Part shown: positions 26,539-33,732 of the stretch, one piece after another
Numbering within the stretch: the stretch's first letter is position 1
Layout of the letters: every line of letters starts with the position of its first letter
DNA from: Clostridiales bacterium
Lineage (GTDB): Bacteria; Bacillota; Clostridia; Lachnospirales; CAG-274
Length of the DNA: 57,333 bases
Reading direction: 5' to 3'
NCBI GenBank assembly: GCA_021200955.1
Contig: JAJQFU010000112.1
Coordinates: 1 to 57,333, forward strand
The notes under the pieces: generated by a model
What the model was told of the DNA's origin: nothing
The model's database searches: none
What the model saw: the letters and a program-made list of their open reading frames with translations, nothing else
Position numbers and translations under genes: made by a program

Positions 26539-27063
26539 ATGGAAAATAAAGTACTTGAAAGCTTAAAAACACGAAGAAGTATAAGAAGCTTCAGCAGCAA
26601 GCCCATTGAACAGGAAAAGCTTGACGCTATTCTTGAAGCGGCAACCTATGCTCCTACGGGAATGGGAATGCAGTCGCCTGTTATAGTTCTTGTAAAAACA
26701 CCTGAAACAGTCAAGAAAATCAGCAAAATGAATGCGGCTGTTATGGGCAGAGACCTTGACCCCTTCTACGGTGCGCCTGCGGTTGCAATTGTTTTCGGAA
26801 ACAAAGCCTCTGCACCCACTTGGTTTGAGGACGCCTGCCTTGTTGCGGGAAATCTTCTCAATGCGGCTCACGCTGTGGGAGTTGACTCCTGTTATATTTA
26901 CAGAGCAAAAGAAGTTTTCTCATCACCGGAAGGACTTGCTCTTTTGAAGGAATGGGGACTTAATGAAAATTACGTAGGCGTTGCAAACTGCATTTTAGGC
27001 TACAGAGCCGGAGAAGCTCCGGTCGCAAAGCCACGTAAAGCAGACTATATCAAGATTGTATAA
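26539..27063 (+). CDS. Nitroreductase family FMN-dependent oxidoreductase
   Basis: A 174-residue flavoprotein of the NAD(P)H nitroreductase fold. It has the N-terminal FMN-phosphate-binding RRSIRSFSSKPIEQEKLDAI, AATYAPTGMGMQSPVIVLV, the ACLVAGNLLNAAHAVGVDSC helix and the C-terminal GYRAGEAPVAKPRK. It probably reduces quinones or nitro compounds using NAD(P)H. AAGGAGGA RBS before ATG. It is the first gene of the TetR-controlled operon; the next gene begins 35 bases later with no intervening terminator. The natural substrate is unknown. Confidence 0.93.
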   Translation: MENKVLESLKTRRSIRSFSSKPIEQEKLDAILEAATYAPTGMGMQSPVIVLVKTPETVKKISKMNAAVMGRDLDPFYGAPAVAIVFGNKASAPTWFEDACLVAGNLLNAAHAVGVDSCYIYRAKEVFSSPEGLALLKEWGLNENYVGVANCILGYRAGEAPVAKPRKADYIKIV

Positions 27064-27097
27064 AGGTATTTTTTTGAAGGCTCGGAGATGATTAAAG

Positions 27098-27403
27098 ATG
27101 CTGTTTCGTATTTTTGCGGCTTGGCTCAAATGGCGGAAAAACTGGGATTCGCTGTGTTACCGCTGCGGAAGATGCTGTTATATGCGTACTGTAAGACCTG
27201 ACGGAAGGGTAATCATTCATTATAAAGATCCCTGTGAAAATTTAGACACCAAAAAGAGGGTGTGTAAGATTTATGAAGAACGTCTTATAAAGTGTAACCA
27301 CTGTAAAAAGGTAGATTTATTTACAGCCTTGTTTGACCCGACACTACCGAGAACCTGTGCCTACGGAAAGACCTTCAGGCTGTGGAAAAAAAGGAGGGAT
27401 TAA
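27098..27403 (+). CDS. Small cysteine-cluster (YkgJ-like/UPF0153) protein
   Basis: A 101-residue protein with CYRCGRCC at residues 20-27 and further paired cysteines (DPCENL, RVCKIYEERLIKCNHCKK, RTCAYG), the pattern of the YkgJ/CxxCxxCC family that is thought to bind Zn or an Fe-S cluster. The first 19 residues are basic/aromatic and not a signal peptide. It is placed between the nitroreductase and the first sirtuin, whose RBS overlaps its last codons, so it belongs to the same operon. Its role is unknown; a redox or metal function beside NAD-consuming enzymes is possible. Confidence 0.8.
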   Translation: MLFRIFAAWLKWRKNWDSLCYRCGRCCYMRTVRPDGRVIIHYKDPCENLDTKKRVCKIYEERLIKCNHCKKVDLFTALFDPTLPRTCAYGKTFRLWKKRRD

Positions 27404-27405
27404 GC

Positions 27406-28131
27406 TTGAAAAAGGACTATATGAAACTAATGGAATATATGAATGAAAGCAGCAGAGCAGTTGCTGTTACAGGTGCCGGGATTTCCTATCTGTACGGAGT
27501 CAGGAGGCTTAAGCAGAGCGTGGGGTTTATGAATTACGGAAAGATCTTTTCGGCTTCATACGTCCGCAAAAATCCCGAAAAATTTTATAAGATAATAAAA
27601 AATGCCTTTCTCGATGCCACCTTCGAAAAGGGGCCCAGTAAGGTTCACAAGCAGCTTGCGGAACTGGAAAAACAGGGAAAAATCAAGGGCATTCTCACTC
27701 AAAATTTAGACTGCCTTCACACAATAGCCGGTTCGGTGAATGTTGTTGAATTTCAGGGCAGCTTTAGGGATAACATCTGTATAGACTGCGGCAGCTGCTA
27801 TTATGATTACAGAGTTTGGGGTCAGAGTCAAATGCCGAAATGTGAAAAATGCGGAGGTTATTTAATGCCTACGGGCTTTTGCAGAGAAGCACCCTTAAGC
27901 AGTGTTGTTTCAAGGGAAAATATGAATAAGGCAATTAATATGATTTCAAAGGCTGATTTAGTGATTGTCATAGGCACAACCGGCTTTAGAAGTGAGGAAT
28001 ATTTAAGCCGTATGCAGCCCGAAACAAAGCTTGTTCAAATTAACCCGTCTCCCACAAAGTTTGACAGCATAGCCGATTTAAATATTCGGGCAGACGCCGC
28101 CGAAATTTTAGAAGCAGTTTTACAGGGATAA
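27406..28131 (+). CDS. Sirtuin-family NAD-dependent protein A, catalytic His replaced by Gln
   Basis: A 241-residue SIR2 fold protein. NAD-binding GAGIS is at residues 23-27, TQNLDCLHTIAGS at 98-110, and a four-Cys zinc ribbon (CIDC ... CEKC) and GTTGF, QINPSPT complete the fold. The canonical deacetylase ElHG motif reads EFQG, with Gln117 in place of the catalytic His; the SGIPxFR loop after GAGIS is also lost. As I recall, the class M (SirTM) sirtuins, which ADP-ribosylate proteins instead of deacylating them, share a His-to-Gln change. Start TTG at 27406 with AAGGAGG eight bases upstream. Tandem with a second copy and a PARG-type gene. Confidence 0.88.
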   Translation: MKKDYMKLMEYMNESSRAVAVTGAGISYLYGVRRLKQSVGFMNYGKIFSASYVRKNPEKFYKIIKNAFLDATFEKGPSKVHKQLAELEKQGKIKGILTQNLDCLHTIAGSVNVVEFQGSFRDNICIDCGSCYYDYRVWGQSQMPKCEKCGGYLMPTGFCREAPLSSVVSRENMNKAINMISKADLVIVIGTTGFRSEEYLSRMQPETKLVQINPSPTKFDSIADLNIRADAAEILEAVLQG

Positions 28132-28144
28132 AGGGGGTATGGGT

Positions 28145-28864
28145 ATGAACTTTTTTAAAGGCGGTCAAGGTGCTGACCAAATACAGCAGTTATCCGATTA
28201 CATTGACAAAAGCAGCTGCATTGTTGCCACAACCGGCGCAGGTATTTCAGTTGCCGGCGGCGGCAAAACATACGGGCAGCTTCGTATTTCCCGACGGGGA
28301 TCGGGCGGTTCGGACGACAATTCATTTTTAAATTCCTGGGTCGATTCTATGTTTCATTATCATCCCAGCTACAGTCATTATGCTCTGCGTGACTTGGAAG
28401 AAGAGGGAAAGCTTCTCGGAATTATTACAACAAACGTAGACTGTATGCACACAATCGCCGGGTCAAAAAATGTTGCGGAAATTCAGGGAAGTCTTCAGGT
28501 CAACTGCTGTTCAGGCTGCGGACACTTTTATGAAGGCTATGAAATTTGGAATCAGGATGAACTGCCAAAATGTAAAGTCTGCGGAAAATCAATTTTGCCT
28601 TGGCCTATTTACAGCCATGTGGGTCTTTGGGATGAGGACGTTCGAAAAGCTCAGAAATGGATTTCCGAAGCTGATTTAATTCTTGTTATAGGAACCCACG
28701 GATATTACGGAGGTGTTTATTGGGATTATCGGAGAAAAGACGCCGTAATTGTTCAAATAAACCCCGGGCGCACAGGCTTTGACCGCATAGCAGATTTGAA
28801 TATACGAGAAAACTGTGATGACGTGTTTAAAAAGCTGAAAGAAAGGCGTGAAAAAAATGGCTGA
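28145..28864 (+). CDS. Sirtuin-family NAD-dependent protein B, catalytic His replaced by Gln
   Basis: A 239-residue paralogue of the preceding gene. GAGIS at residues 31-35, TTNVDCMHTIAGS at 95-107, Gln114 in EIQGS where active deacylases have His, and zinc Cys pairs CSGC and CKVC. After GAGIS it has a Gly-rich loop (VAGGGKTYG) unlike copy A. Conserved DC(L/M)HTIAG in both copies suggests a shared, non-canonical chemistry such as ADP-ribosyl transfer. ATG at 28145 is preferred over 28139 because AAAGGGGG sits seven bases before it. It overlaps the macrodomain gene by eight bases, so the two are translationally coupled. Confidence 0.88.
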   Translation: MNFFKGGQGADQIQQLSDYIDKSSCIVATTGAGISVAGGGKTYGQLRISRRGSGGSDDNSFLNSWVDSMFHYHPSYSHYALRDLEEEGKLLGIITTNVDCMHTIAGSKNVAEIQGSLQVNCCSGCGHFYEGYEIWNQDELPKCKVCGKSILPWPIYSHVGLWDEDVRKAQKWISEADLILVIGTHGYYGGVYWDYRRKDAVIVQINPGRTGFDRIADLNIRENCDDVFKKLKERREKNG

Positions 28865-29897
28865 ATTAAAATCCCAACCGGAACTGCCTGAAGAAGAAAA
28901 GCTGAAGCAGCTTGCCGAAAAAATGAGAGAAGCCGAATATATGGGGCTTTCCGAGGAAGAAATAAAGAAAATAGAACAGCAGAAGGAAGAAAAGAGAAAC
29001 AACAATATCCGCATATTGAATGATACCCTTAATATTCTTGAAAAAGGCAGCTATATAAAAGATAATCGTGAAATTAAGCTGAAATTTTCTCCCGAACAGA
29101 TGAGAGAAACAAAGGTTTTTCTGCCTGAGGATATTGAAAAGCTTCGTTCAAAATGCACTTCTGCAGAAAACAGCGAAAAGCAGGCACAGAACATCCGCCG
29201 CCTTTTCAGCTGTGAAAATGCAGACGCTCTTGTGCTTGCTCATAAAAAATATCTTGATTTAAAAAATAAGGGCGAAGCCGACCCGAAAATTCTCATCTTA
29301 AATTTGGCAAGTGCCGCTGCGCCCGGCGGTCATACCCGAAAGGGAGCAGCGGCACAGGAAGAGGATCTCTGCCGCAGAACCTCGCTTTTGCTGTCTTTGG
29401 AAAGTGAAAATGCTAAGAAATATTACAGTTATAATAATGCAAGAAAGACGAGAATGGGGTCTGACGGCGTTATGATTTCACCTTATGTTGAAGTAATCAA
29501 AGCCCCATCTTCCGAAACCCTTGCCGAGCCTTTCACTGTTTCTGTTATAAGCTGCGCGGCGCCTATGGTTCGTCTCGGTCTTGAGGGAATGTCGCAGACT
29601 GAATATGAAGCAATGCTCAGCAAGCGAATCGATGGCATTCTTTTGGCTGCTGCTTCTCAAAACTACCGCCGACTGATTTTGGGGGCTTTCGGCTGCGGCG
29701 TTTACGGCAATGATGCCGCCCTTGTTTCCGACCTGTTTTACCGCACAATTTTAAGCTTCACCTACAGAGGAAAAAGTGCCGATTTGATATTCGATTCCAT
29801 TGACTTTGCAGTTCTTTGCCGTCCGGATAAAGATTACAACTACAGAGAGTTCAACAGAAACTTTTCTCTATACAAAGATGTTTCCGTAAAAAAATAA
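28857..29897 (+). CDS. Bacterial PARG-type macrodomain protein (TIGR02452/DUF2263-like)
   Basis: A 346-residue protein. The first 55 residues are a charged, probably coiled-coil helix (Glu/Lys rich), followed by a linker and the PARG-like macrodomain. The signature at residues 149-174 reads NLASAAAPGGHTRKGAAA followed by QEE and DLCRR, matching the PARG signature GGG-x6-8-QEE with the third Gly replaced by His; QEE at 167-169 holds the catalytic Glu. LILGAFGCGVYGNDAALVSD is the second macrodomain loop. It should hydrolyse ADP-ribose from proteins. Overlap with sirtuin B argues that the pair works as writer and eraser. GTG at 28848 is an alternative start. Confidence 0.87.
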   Translation: MAELKSQPELPEEEKLKQLAEKMREAEYMGLSEEEIKKIEQQKEEKRNNNIRILNDTLNILEKGSYIKDNREIKLKFSPEQMRETKVFLPEDIEKLRSKCTSAENSEKQAQNIRRLFSCENADALVLAHKKYLDLKNKGEADPKILILNLASAAAPGGHTRKGAAAQEEDLCRRTSLLLSLESENAKKYYSYNNARKTRMGSDGVMISPYVEVIKAPSSETLAEPFTVSVISCAAPMVRLGLEGMSQTEYEAMLSKRIDGILLAAASQNYRRLILGAFGCGVYGNDAALVSDLFYRTILSFTYRGKSADLIFDSIDFAVLCRPDKDYNYREFNRNFSLYKDVSVKK

Positions 29898-29943
29898 TAT
29901 ATTTGATTGAGAAAAAGACTTGTCTGTCGGTCAAAACTGTTAA

Positions 29944-29982
29944 AGGGCGGAAAGCGGAATTTCAAAATCTGCTTTCTGCCCT
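29944..29982 (+). terminator. Terminator-like hairpin after the sirtuin/PARG operon
   Basis: AGGGCGGAAAGC / GCTTTCTGCCCT stem about 45 bases after the macrodomain stop. The T-run is weak (ATCCTTGTTT). Confidence 0.55.
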
Positions 29983-30039
29983 ATCCTTGTTTAGATTTAC
30001 AGTTTAATTTTAAAAGATGTATCAAAGCTTCCCCTCGTC

Positions 30040-30117
30040 TTAAACCGGGTGAAATGTATTATTCACAGCCTCTTCAAATTCGCCGATTTCATATTCCCTT
30101 ACCCTAAATAAAGTCAT
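30040..30117 (-). pseudogene. Short truncated ORF, possible GNAT N-terminus
   Basis: Minus-strand ATG with GGGAGGT upstream, encoding 25 residues (RVREYEIGEFEEAVNNTF) that resemble the first strand and helix of GNAT acetyltransferases, then a stop. It is too short to be functional; together with its neighbours it suggests a decayed region. Weak evidence. Confidence 0.3.
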
Positions 30118-30139
30118 AACCTCCCGTAAATTAATTTTC

Positions 30140-30560
30140 TTAACCAAAAGCACAGCGCTCGGCGGCGGCAATGAACTTTTGAGCTGCCGGGGTTGGATTT
30201 TTAGAATAGATTATGCCTATTGTAGGATAGTTTTTGTTTATTTCGGCTCTTAAAGCGTCTAATTCATAGGAAAATCCCTCTATGGGCATAACAGCGTATT
30301 CACCGTTTAAATCTTTAAGGAACAGACTTTTTTCCTTTGCCAAGCGGTGGTTTTTTGTTACGGCACAGCAAATAGGCGTTCTTTTTAATTCCAAAAAATT
30401 ACACTTTCCCTTCCAGCCTTTTGTTCCGTAAATTTCCTCAAACATATCATATTTGGTTCCCAAAAGTGAAAAGGTTGTGTTCTTCCCCTGATTTGAAGTC
30501 ATGGGCAGGATTTCTATTTTAAGCTCCGGGTACTGCTCATTTATTTTTGTCCATATGTGA
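30140..30560 (-). pseudogene. LysR-type regulator fragment (C-terminal effector domain)
   Basis: Minus-strand translation IWTKINEQYPELKIEILPMT, then LLGTKYDMFEEIYGTKGWKG and LELKRTPICCAVTKNHRLAK, is the periplasmic-binding-like effector domain of a LysR regulator, running to a natural-looking stop at 30140. The helix-turn-helix and the first part of the effector domain (about 110 residues) are missing. The frame ends abruptly at 30560, where an aldo/keto reductase fragment begins on the other strand. It cannot be functional as a regulator. Confidence 0.8.
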
Positions 30561-31205
30561 GACTACAACACACCCGTTTATGATATAATGGAGGGGCTTA
30601 ACAATGCCGTGAAGGCAGGAAAAGCCCGTTATATAGGCATATCAAACTGCTTTGCCTATCAGCTTGCCAAGCTGAATGCCCTTGCGGAAAAGGAAGGCTT
30701 TACAAAGTTTGTTTCTATACAGGGGCACTACAACCTTATTTTCAGAGAAGAAGAAAGAGAAATGGCAAAGCTCTGCCAAGAGGACAATATTGCAATAACA
30801 CCCTACAGCGCACTGGCAAGCGGCAGACTTTCGAGACTTCCCGGAGAAAGCACAAAGCGGCTTAAAGAGGACAGCTACGCAAAATTCAAATATGACAAAA
30901 CCGCCGAAGCAGACGATGTAATTATAAAGCGTGTTGCCGAGCTTGCGGAAAAGCACGATACATCTATGACGGTTATTTCACCGGCATGGCTTTTAACAAA
31001 GACAGCAGCCCCAATTGTAGGAGCAACAGCCGCTAAGCAAATAGACGGTATGAGCCAAGCCTCCGACTTTAAATTAAGCGATGATGAAATTGCTTATTTG
31101 GAAGAATGCTACGTTCCTCATCAGTTTGTAGGAGTAATGGCTCAAAACACAAAGGCTGCAAGCAATGACAAACATGTTTGGTCAGTTGGCAGCCAAAAAG
31201 TATAA
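30561..31205 (+). pseudogene. Aldo/keto reductase fragment (N-terminus lost)
   Basis: The translation from 30561 (DYNTPVYDIMEGLNNAVKAG, then KARYIGISNCFAYQLAKLNA) matches the middle of an aldo/keto reductase, where the conserved text is D-TP-EE-MEAL-D-VKAGK-RYIG-S. The C-terminal NADP-binding region (SPAWLLTKTAAPIVGATAAK) and normal end are intact. About 130 N-terminal residues, including the catalytic Asp/Tyr/Lys, are absent, and a TGA directly precedes the frame. The gene abuts the LysR fragment, and the flavodoxin gene follows. Confidence 0.85.
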
Positions 31206-31245
31206 ACAACTTCATCTCATTGAAATTCAGAAAGGAGCAAACAAA

Positions 31246-31722
31246 ATGAGCAAAATTTTAACAGCATATTTTTCGGCAAGCGGAGTAACAAAAAGCGTGG
31301 CTCTGAAAATCGCAAGGGCAGCGGTCACAGACATTTTTGAAATAGAACCCAAGGAACACTACACAGCTTCGGATTTGGACTGGCGAGACAAAAGCTCCCG
31401 AAGCACTATTGAAATGAATGACCCCAATTCACGTCCCGGCATTGCAGACAAGCTTTCCAACCCCGAGGATTATGACACAATTCTTTTGGGCTTCCCCGTA
31501 TGGTGGTATGCCGCACCGTCTATTATTAATACATTTTTGGAAAGCACCGAACTCAGCGGAAAGAAAATCGCCCTTTTCTGCACTTCCGGCGGAACAGGCA
31601 TTGAGGGCTGCGAAGCAAAGCTTAAAAAGACCTACGGAAACAAATATGAGTGGAAAAAAGGCAAACGCTTTACAGGCGGAGAAAGCGAAGCCCGGCTTGC
31701 TGAATGGGTAAAGTCATTATAA
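31246..31722 (+). CDS. Flavodoxin
   Basis: A 158-residue flavodoxin-like protein with the FMN-phosphate loop at the N-terminus (AYFSASGVTKSVALKIA), LLGFPVWWYAAPSIINTFLE around the isoalloxazine ring and FCTSGGTGIEGCEAKL. It closely resembles flavodoxins that sit beside aldo/keto reductases and LysR regulators in gut Clostridia. Start ATG at 31246 with AAAGGAG upstream; a longer frame from 31165 overlaps the reductase fragment and lacks an RBS. Its former partner (aldo/keto reductase) is broken, so its expression may now depend on read-through. Confidence 0.92.
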   Translation: MSKILTAYFSASGVTKSVALKIARAAVTDIFEIEPKEHYTASDLDWRDKSSRSTIEMNDPNSRPGIADKLSNPEDYDTILLGFPVWWYAAPSIINTFLESTELSGKKIALFCTSGGTGIEGCEAKLKKTYGNKYEWKKGKRFTGGESEARLAEWVKSL

Positions 31723-31751
31723 GAAAGTCAAAATTTGAACAGAAAAACAAT

Positions 31752-31791
31752 ATCCCGAAATGGTTCTGAAATATTCCGTTTCGGGATTTTT
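31752..31791 (+). terminator. Terminator after flavodoxin
   Basis: ATCCCGAAA / TTTCGGGAT with an 18-base loop and TTTTT. Confidence 0.75.
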
Positions 31792-31942
31792 ACCGTCTTA
31801 CACATTATAGGGATTATTTAGCAACAGTTCAGCCGTGCCTTTTATTTTCAGATTTTTACATATTTATATGCGTAAAATCCGAAAACAAGACACGAGGGTA
31901 GCGCCAAATAATAAGTAAAGGGAACCAGAAAGACATCGGGTA

Positions 31943-31993
31943 CTGTGAAATTCTTTCCCCTTCTTGTTTTTTGTGGAAGAAAGAATTTCACAG
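31943..31993. repeat. Hairpin repeat, copy 2
   Basis: Perfect 15-bp inverted repeat CTGTGAAATTCTTTC (31943-31957) / GAAAGAATTTCACAG (31979-31993), sharing its arms with the copy at 12187-12236. The loop differs in length by one base and in sequence. The surrounding 31806-32010 holds no gene. Confidence 0.7.
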
Positions 31994-32010
31994 CCCTGCT
32001 GATTTTGGGT

Positions 32011-32130
32011 TCATTCAAGGGCTGTTCCCTTATAAGCCGCATATTTAACAAGAATTATTGCCGCCTGTTCACAGGTAACAGGGCTGTCGGGGCTGAAAGA
32101 AGTTTTACTCATACCGTTTACAATTCCCTT
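32011..32130 (-). pseudogene. SLH-domain remnant
   Basis: Minus-strand frame KGIVNGMSKTSFSPDSPVTC followed by EQAAIILVKYAAYKGTALE and a stop. This is the end of an S-layer-homology repeat (GIV-G...F-P...VT-EQAA-IL--YA). Only about 35 residues remain, out of frame with and slightly overlapping the end of the LysR gene, so it is debris of a surface protein gene. Confidence 0.65.
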
Positions 32131-33005
32131 TGACAGATTTTTCTCAGGTATTCGGGGAATTTTTCGGCAGCTTTGGTGAAGATTTGGTATTTTTTCCAAA
32201 CTATTTGGAGCTTGACTTCAGACTGGTCTTTAAGGGGTATGAAACGGAGAAGGCTGTTTCCCGTTGTGTTGATTATTCCGTCGAAGCCTATAACGTAGCC
32301 TATGCCCTCCTCAGCCATAATCGAGCCGTTGAAAATAAGGCTGTAGGTGGCGGCTATGTTCAGCCTTTCCGGCTCACATTTGAAAATGTTAGATAACTCA
32401 TTATCGTGGGCAGACTGCCTTGAAACAATAAGGGGCTTGTCGATTATGTCCTCAAGGGTTAAAATATCCTTTTCCGCAAGAGGATCGTCATAACGCATTA
32501 AAACGCCGAACTTGTCCCTGCTCGGTATTTTCATACTGTTATATTTTGATTTGTCTATGTCGCCGAAAAGCAGACCGAAATCCAAAAGGCCTCTGTCAAG
32601 CTGTTCAGTTACTGTTGTTTTATCGCCGCTTAAAATGTGACAACGAACCTTGGGGTAGTCGGTTTGGAGGGCTTTCGCTGCCTTTGCCAAAAAGCGGATT
32701 CCCTCGGTTTCTCCGGCGCCTATGTGAATATCTCCGGCAACAGCTTCCTCGGAAAGAGAAATTTCGTCCTTTGTCATTCTCACAAGCTCCAAAATTTCCT
32801 GTGCCCTTTTTCTTAAAATCATACCCTCGTCGGTTAAAGTAATTTTTCTGTTGCTCCTTATGAAAAGCTGTTTTCCCAGCTCATCCTCCATATCCTTTAG
32901 CTGCCTTGAAAGTGTAGGCTGTGTCAAATGAAGAGATTCCGCTGCACCTAAAATACTTTGTTCTCTTGTTACCGCCATAAAATATTCCAAAACTCTAAGT
33001 TCCAT
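32118..33005 (-). CDS. LysR family transcriptional regulator
   Basis: A 295-residue LysR regulator: N-terminal winged HTH (MELRVLEYFMAVTREQSILG, then AAESLHLTQPTLSRQLKDME) and an effector-binding domain (GDIHIGAGETEGIRFLAKAA...). ATG with AAGGAGGA upstream. It is divergent from the acetyltransferase-led operon beginning at 33148, with a 142-base shared control region, so it probably regulates that operon. The extreme C-terminus (RKICQREL) runs into SLH-derived sequence and may have been altered by an old junction. Confidence 0.95.
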   Translation of the reverse strand: MELRVLEYFMAVTREQSILGAAESLHLTQPTLSRQLKDMEDELGKQLFIRSNRKITLTDEGMILRKRAQEILELVRMTKDEISLSEEAVAGDIHIGAGETEGIRFLAKAAKALQTDYPKVRCHILSGDKTTVTEQLDRGLLDFGLLFGDIDKSKYNSMKIPSRDKFGVLMRYDDPLAEKDILTLEDIIDKPLIVSRQSAHDNELSNIFKCEPERLNIAATYSLIFNGSIMAEEGIGYVIGFDGIINTTGNSLLRFIPLKDQSEVKLQIVWKKYQIFTKAAEKFPEYLRKICQREL

Positions 33006-33094
33006 AAATGTCCTCCTTTTTTGATTTTTATTGATTATATCTTAGCACATTTTTATATGCCTGTAAAGCATATTCAGCTATTCAATACAAGTAT

Positions 33095-33123
33095 TTGCTA
33101 TTTGAAATAACAGCTGATAGAAT
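33095..33123 (+). promoter_or_regulatory. Promoter of the LysR-divergent operon
   Basis: TTGCTA, 17 bases, TAGAAT. The palindrome TATTTGAAATA (33099-33109) and repeated CAGCT motifs overlap it and could bind LysR. Confidence 0.5.
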
Positions 33124-33147
33124 ATAAATAAACAAGGAGGGATTAAT

Positions 33148-33732
33148 GTGAATACAGAGGATTTTTTGAAATATATGAATATGGGAAATGTTGTAATCGG
33201 GGGTTCTGAAATGCACAAAGCTATGTCGAAGCTTACAGACGAGGCAATGAAGCTTGTTGCGGAGCTTAACGGAAAATATCACAGCCCCGCGGAAGTGAGA
33301 GAAATATTCTTTAAGATAACCGGCAAGCCCCTTTATGAAAGCTTTGTACTTTTTCCGCCCTTTTACACAGACTGCGGGAAAAATATAACAGTGGGCAAAA
33401 ATGTTTTTATAGGCAGCTGCTGTTATTTTCAGGATCAGGGTGGAGTTAAAATAGGCAACGGTGTTTTGGTAGGACACGGAACGACCTTTGCAACTCTAAA
33501 TCATTGCTTTGAGCCTGAAATGCGAAGCAGTATGATTCCCAAGCCTATTGTTGTAGGCGACAGAGTTTGGATAGGAGCAAACGTGACAATCTTGCCCGGA
33601 GTAACCATAGGCGACAACGCGATAATTGCCGCCGGAGCGGTTGTTGCAAAGGACGTGCCGGCTGACAGCATAGCCGCCGGAGTTCCGGCAAGGGTTATAA
33701 AATCCATATATGATGAGAAACGAGGGGTTTAA
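33148..33732 (+). CDS. Sugar O-acetyltransferase (LacA/Maa/NodL family)
   Basis: A 194-residue left-handed beta-helix acetyltransferase using acetyl-CoA. Hexapeptide repeats run through GVKIGNGVLVGHGTTFATLN, VGDRVWIGANVTILPGVTIG and DNAIIAAGAVVAKDVPADS, with the active-site His in ATLNH. The N-terminus differs from typical maltose acetyltransferases (EDFLKYMNMGNVVIGGSEMH) but the family assignment is sure. GTG start with AAGGAGG seven bases before. It is the first gene of the operon; the next start codon directly follows its stop. Confidence 0.93.
   Translation: MNTEDFLKYMNMGNVVIGGSEMHKAMSKLTDEAMKLVAELNGKYHSPAEVREIFFKITGKPLYESFVLFPPFYTDCGKNITVGKNVFIGSCCYFQDQGGVKIGNGVLVGHGTTFATLNHCFEPEMRSSMIPKPIVVGDRVWIGANVTILPGVTIGDNAIIAAGAVVAKDVPADSIAAGVPARVIKSIYDEKRGV

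Noticed and set aside
29907..30107. Plus-strand ORF after the macrodomain gene
   Set aside because: No RBS, spans the terminator hairpin and has no recognisable motif.
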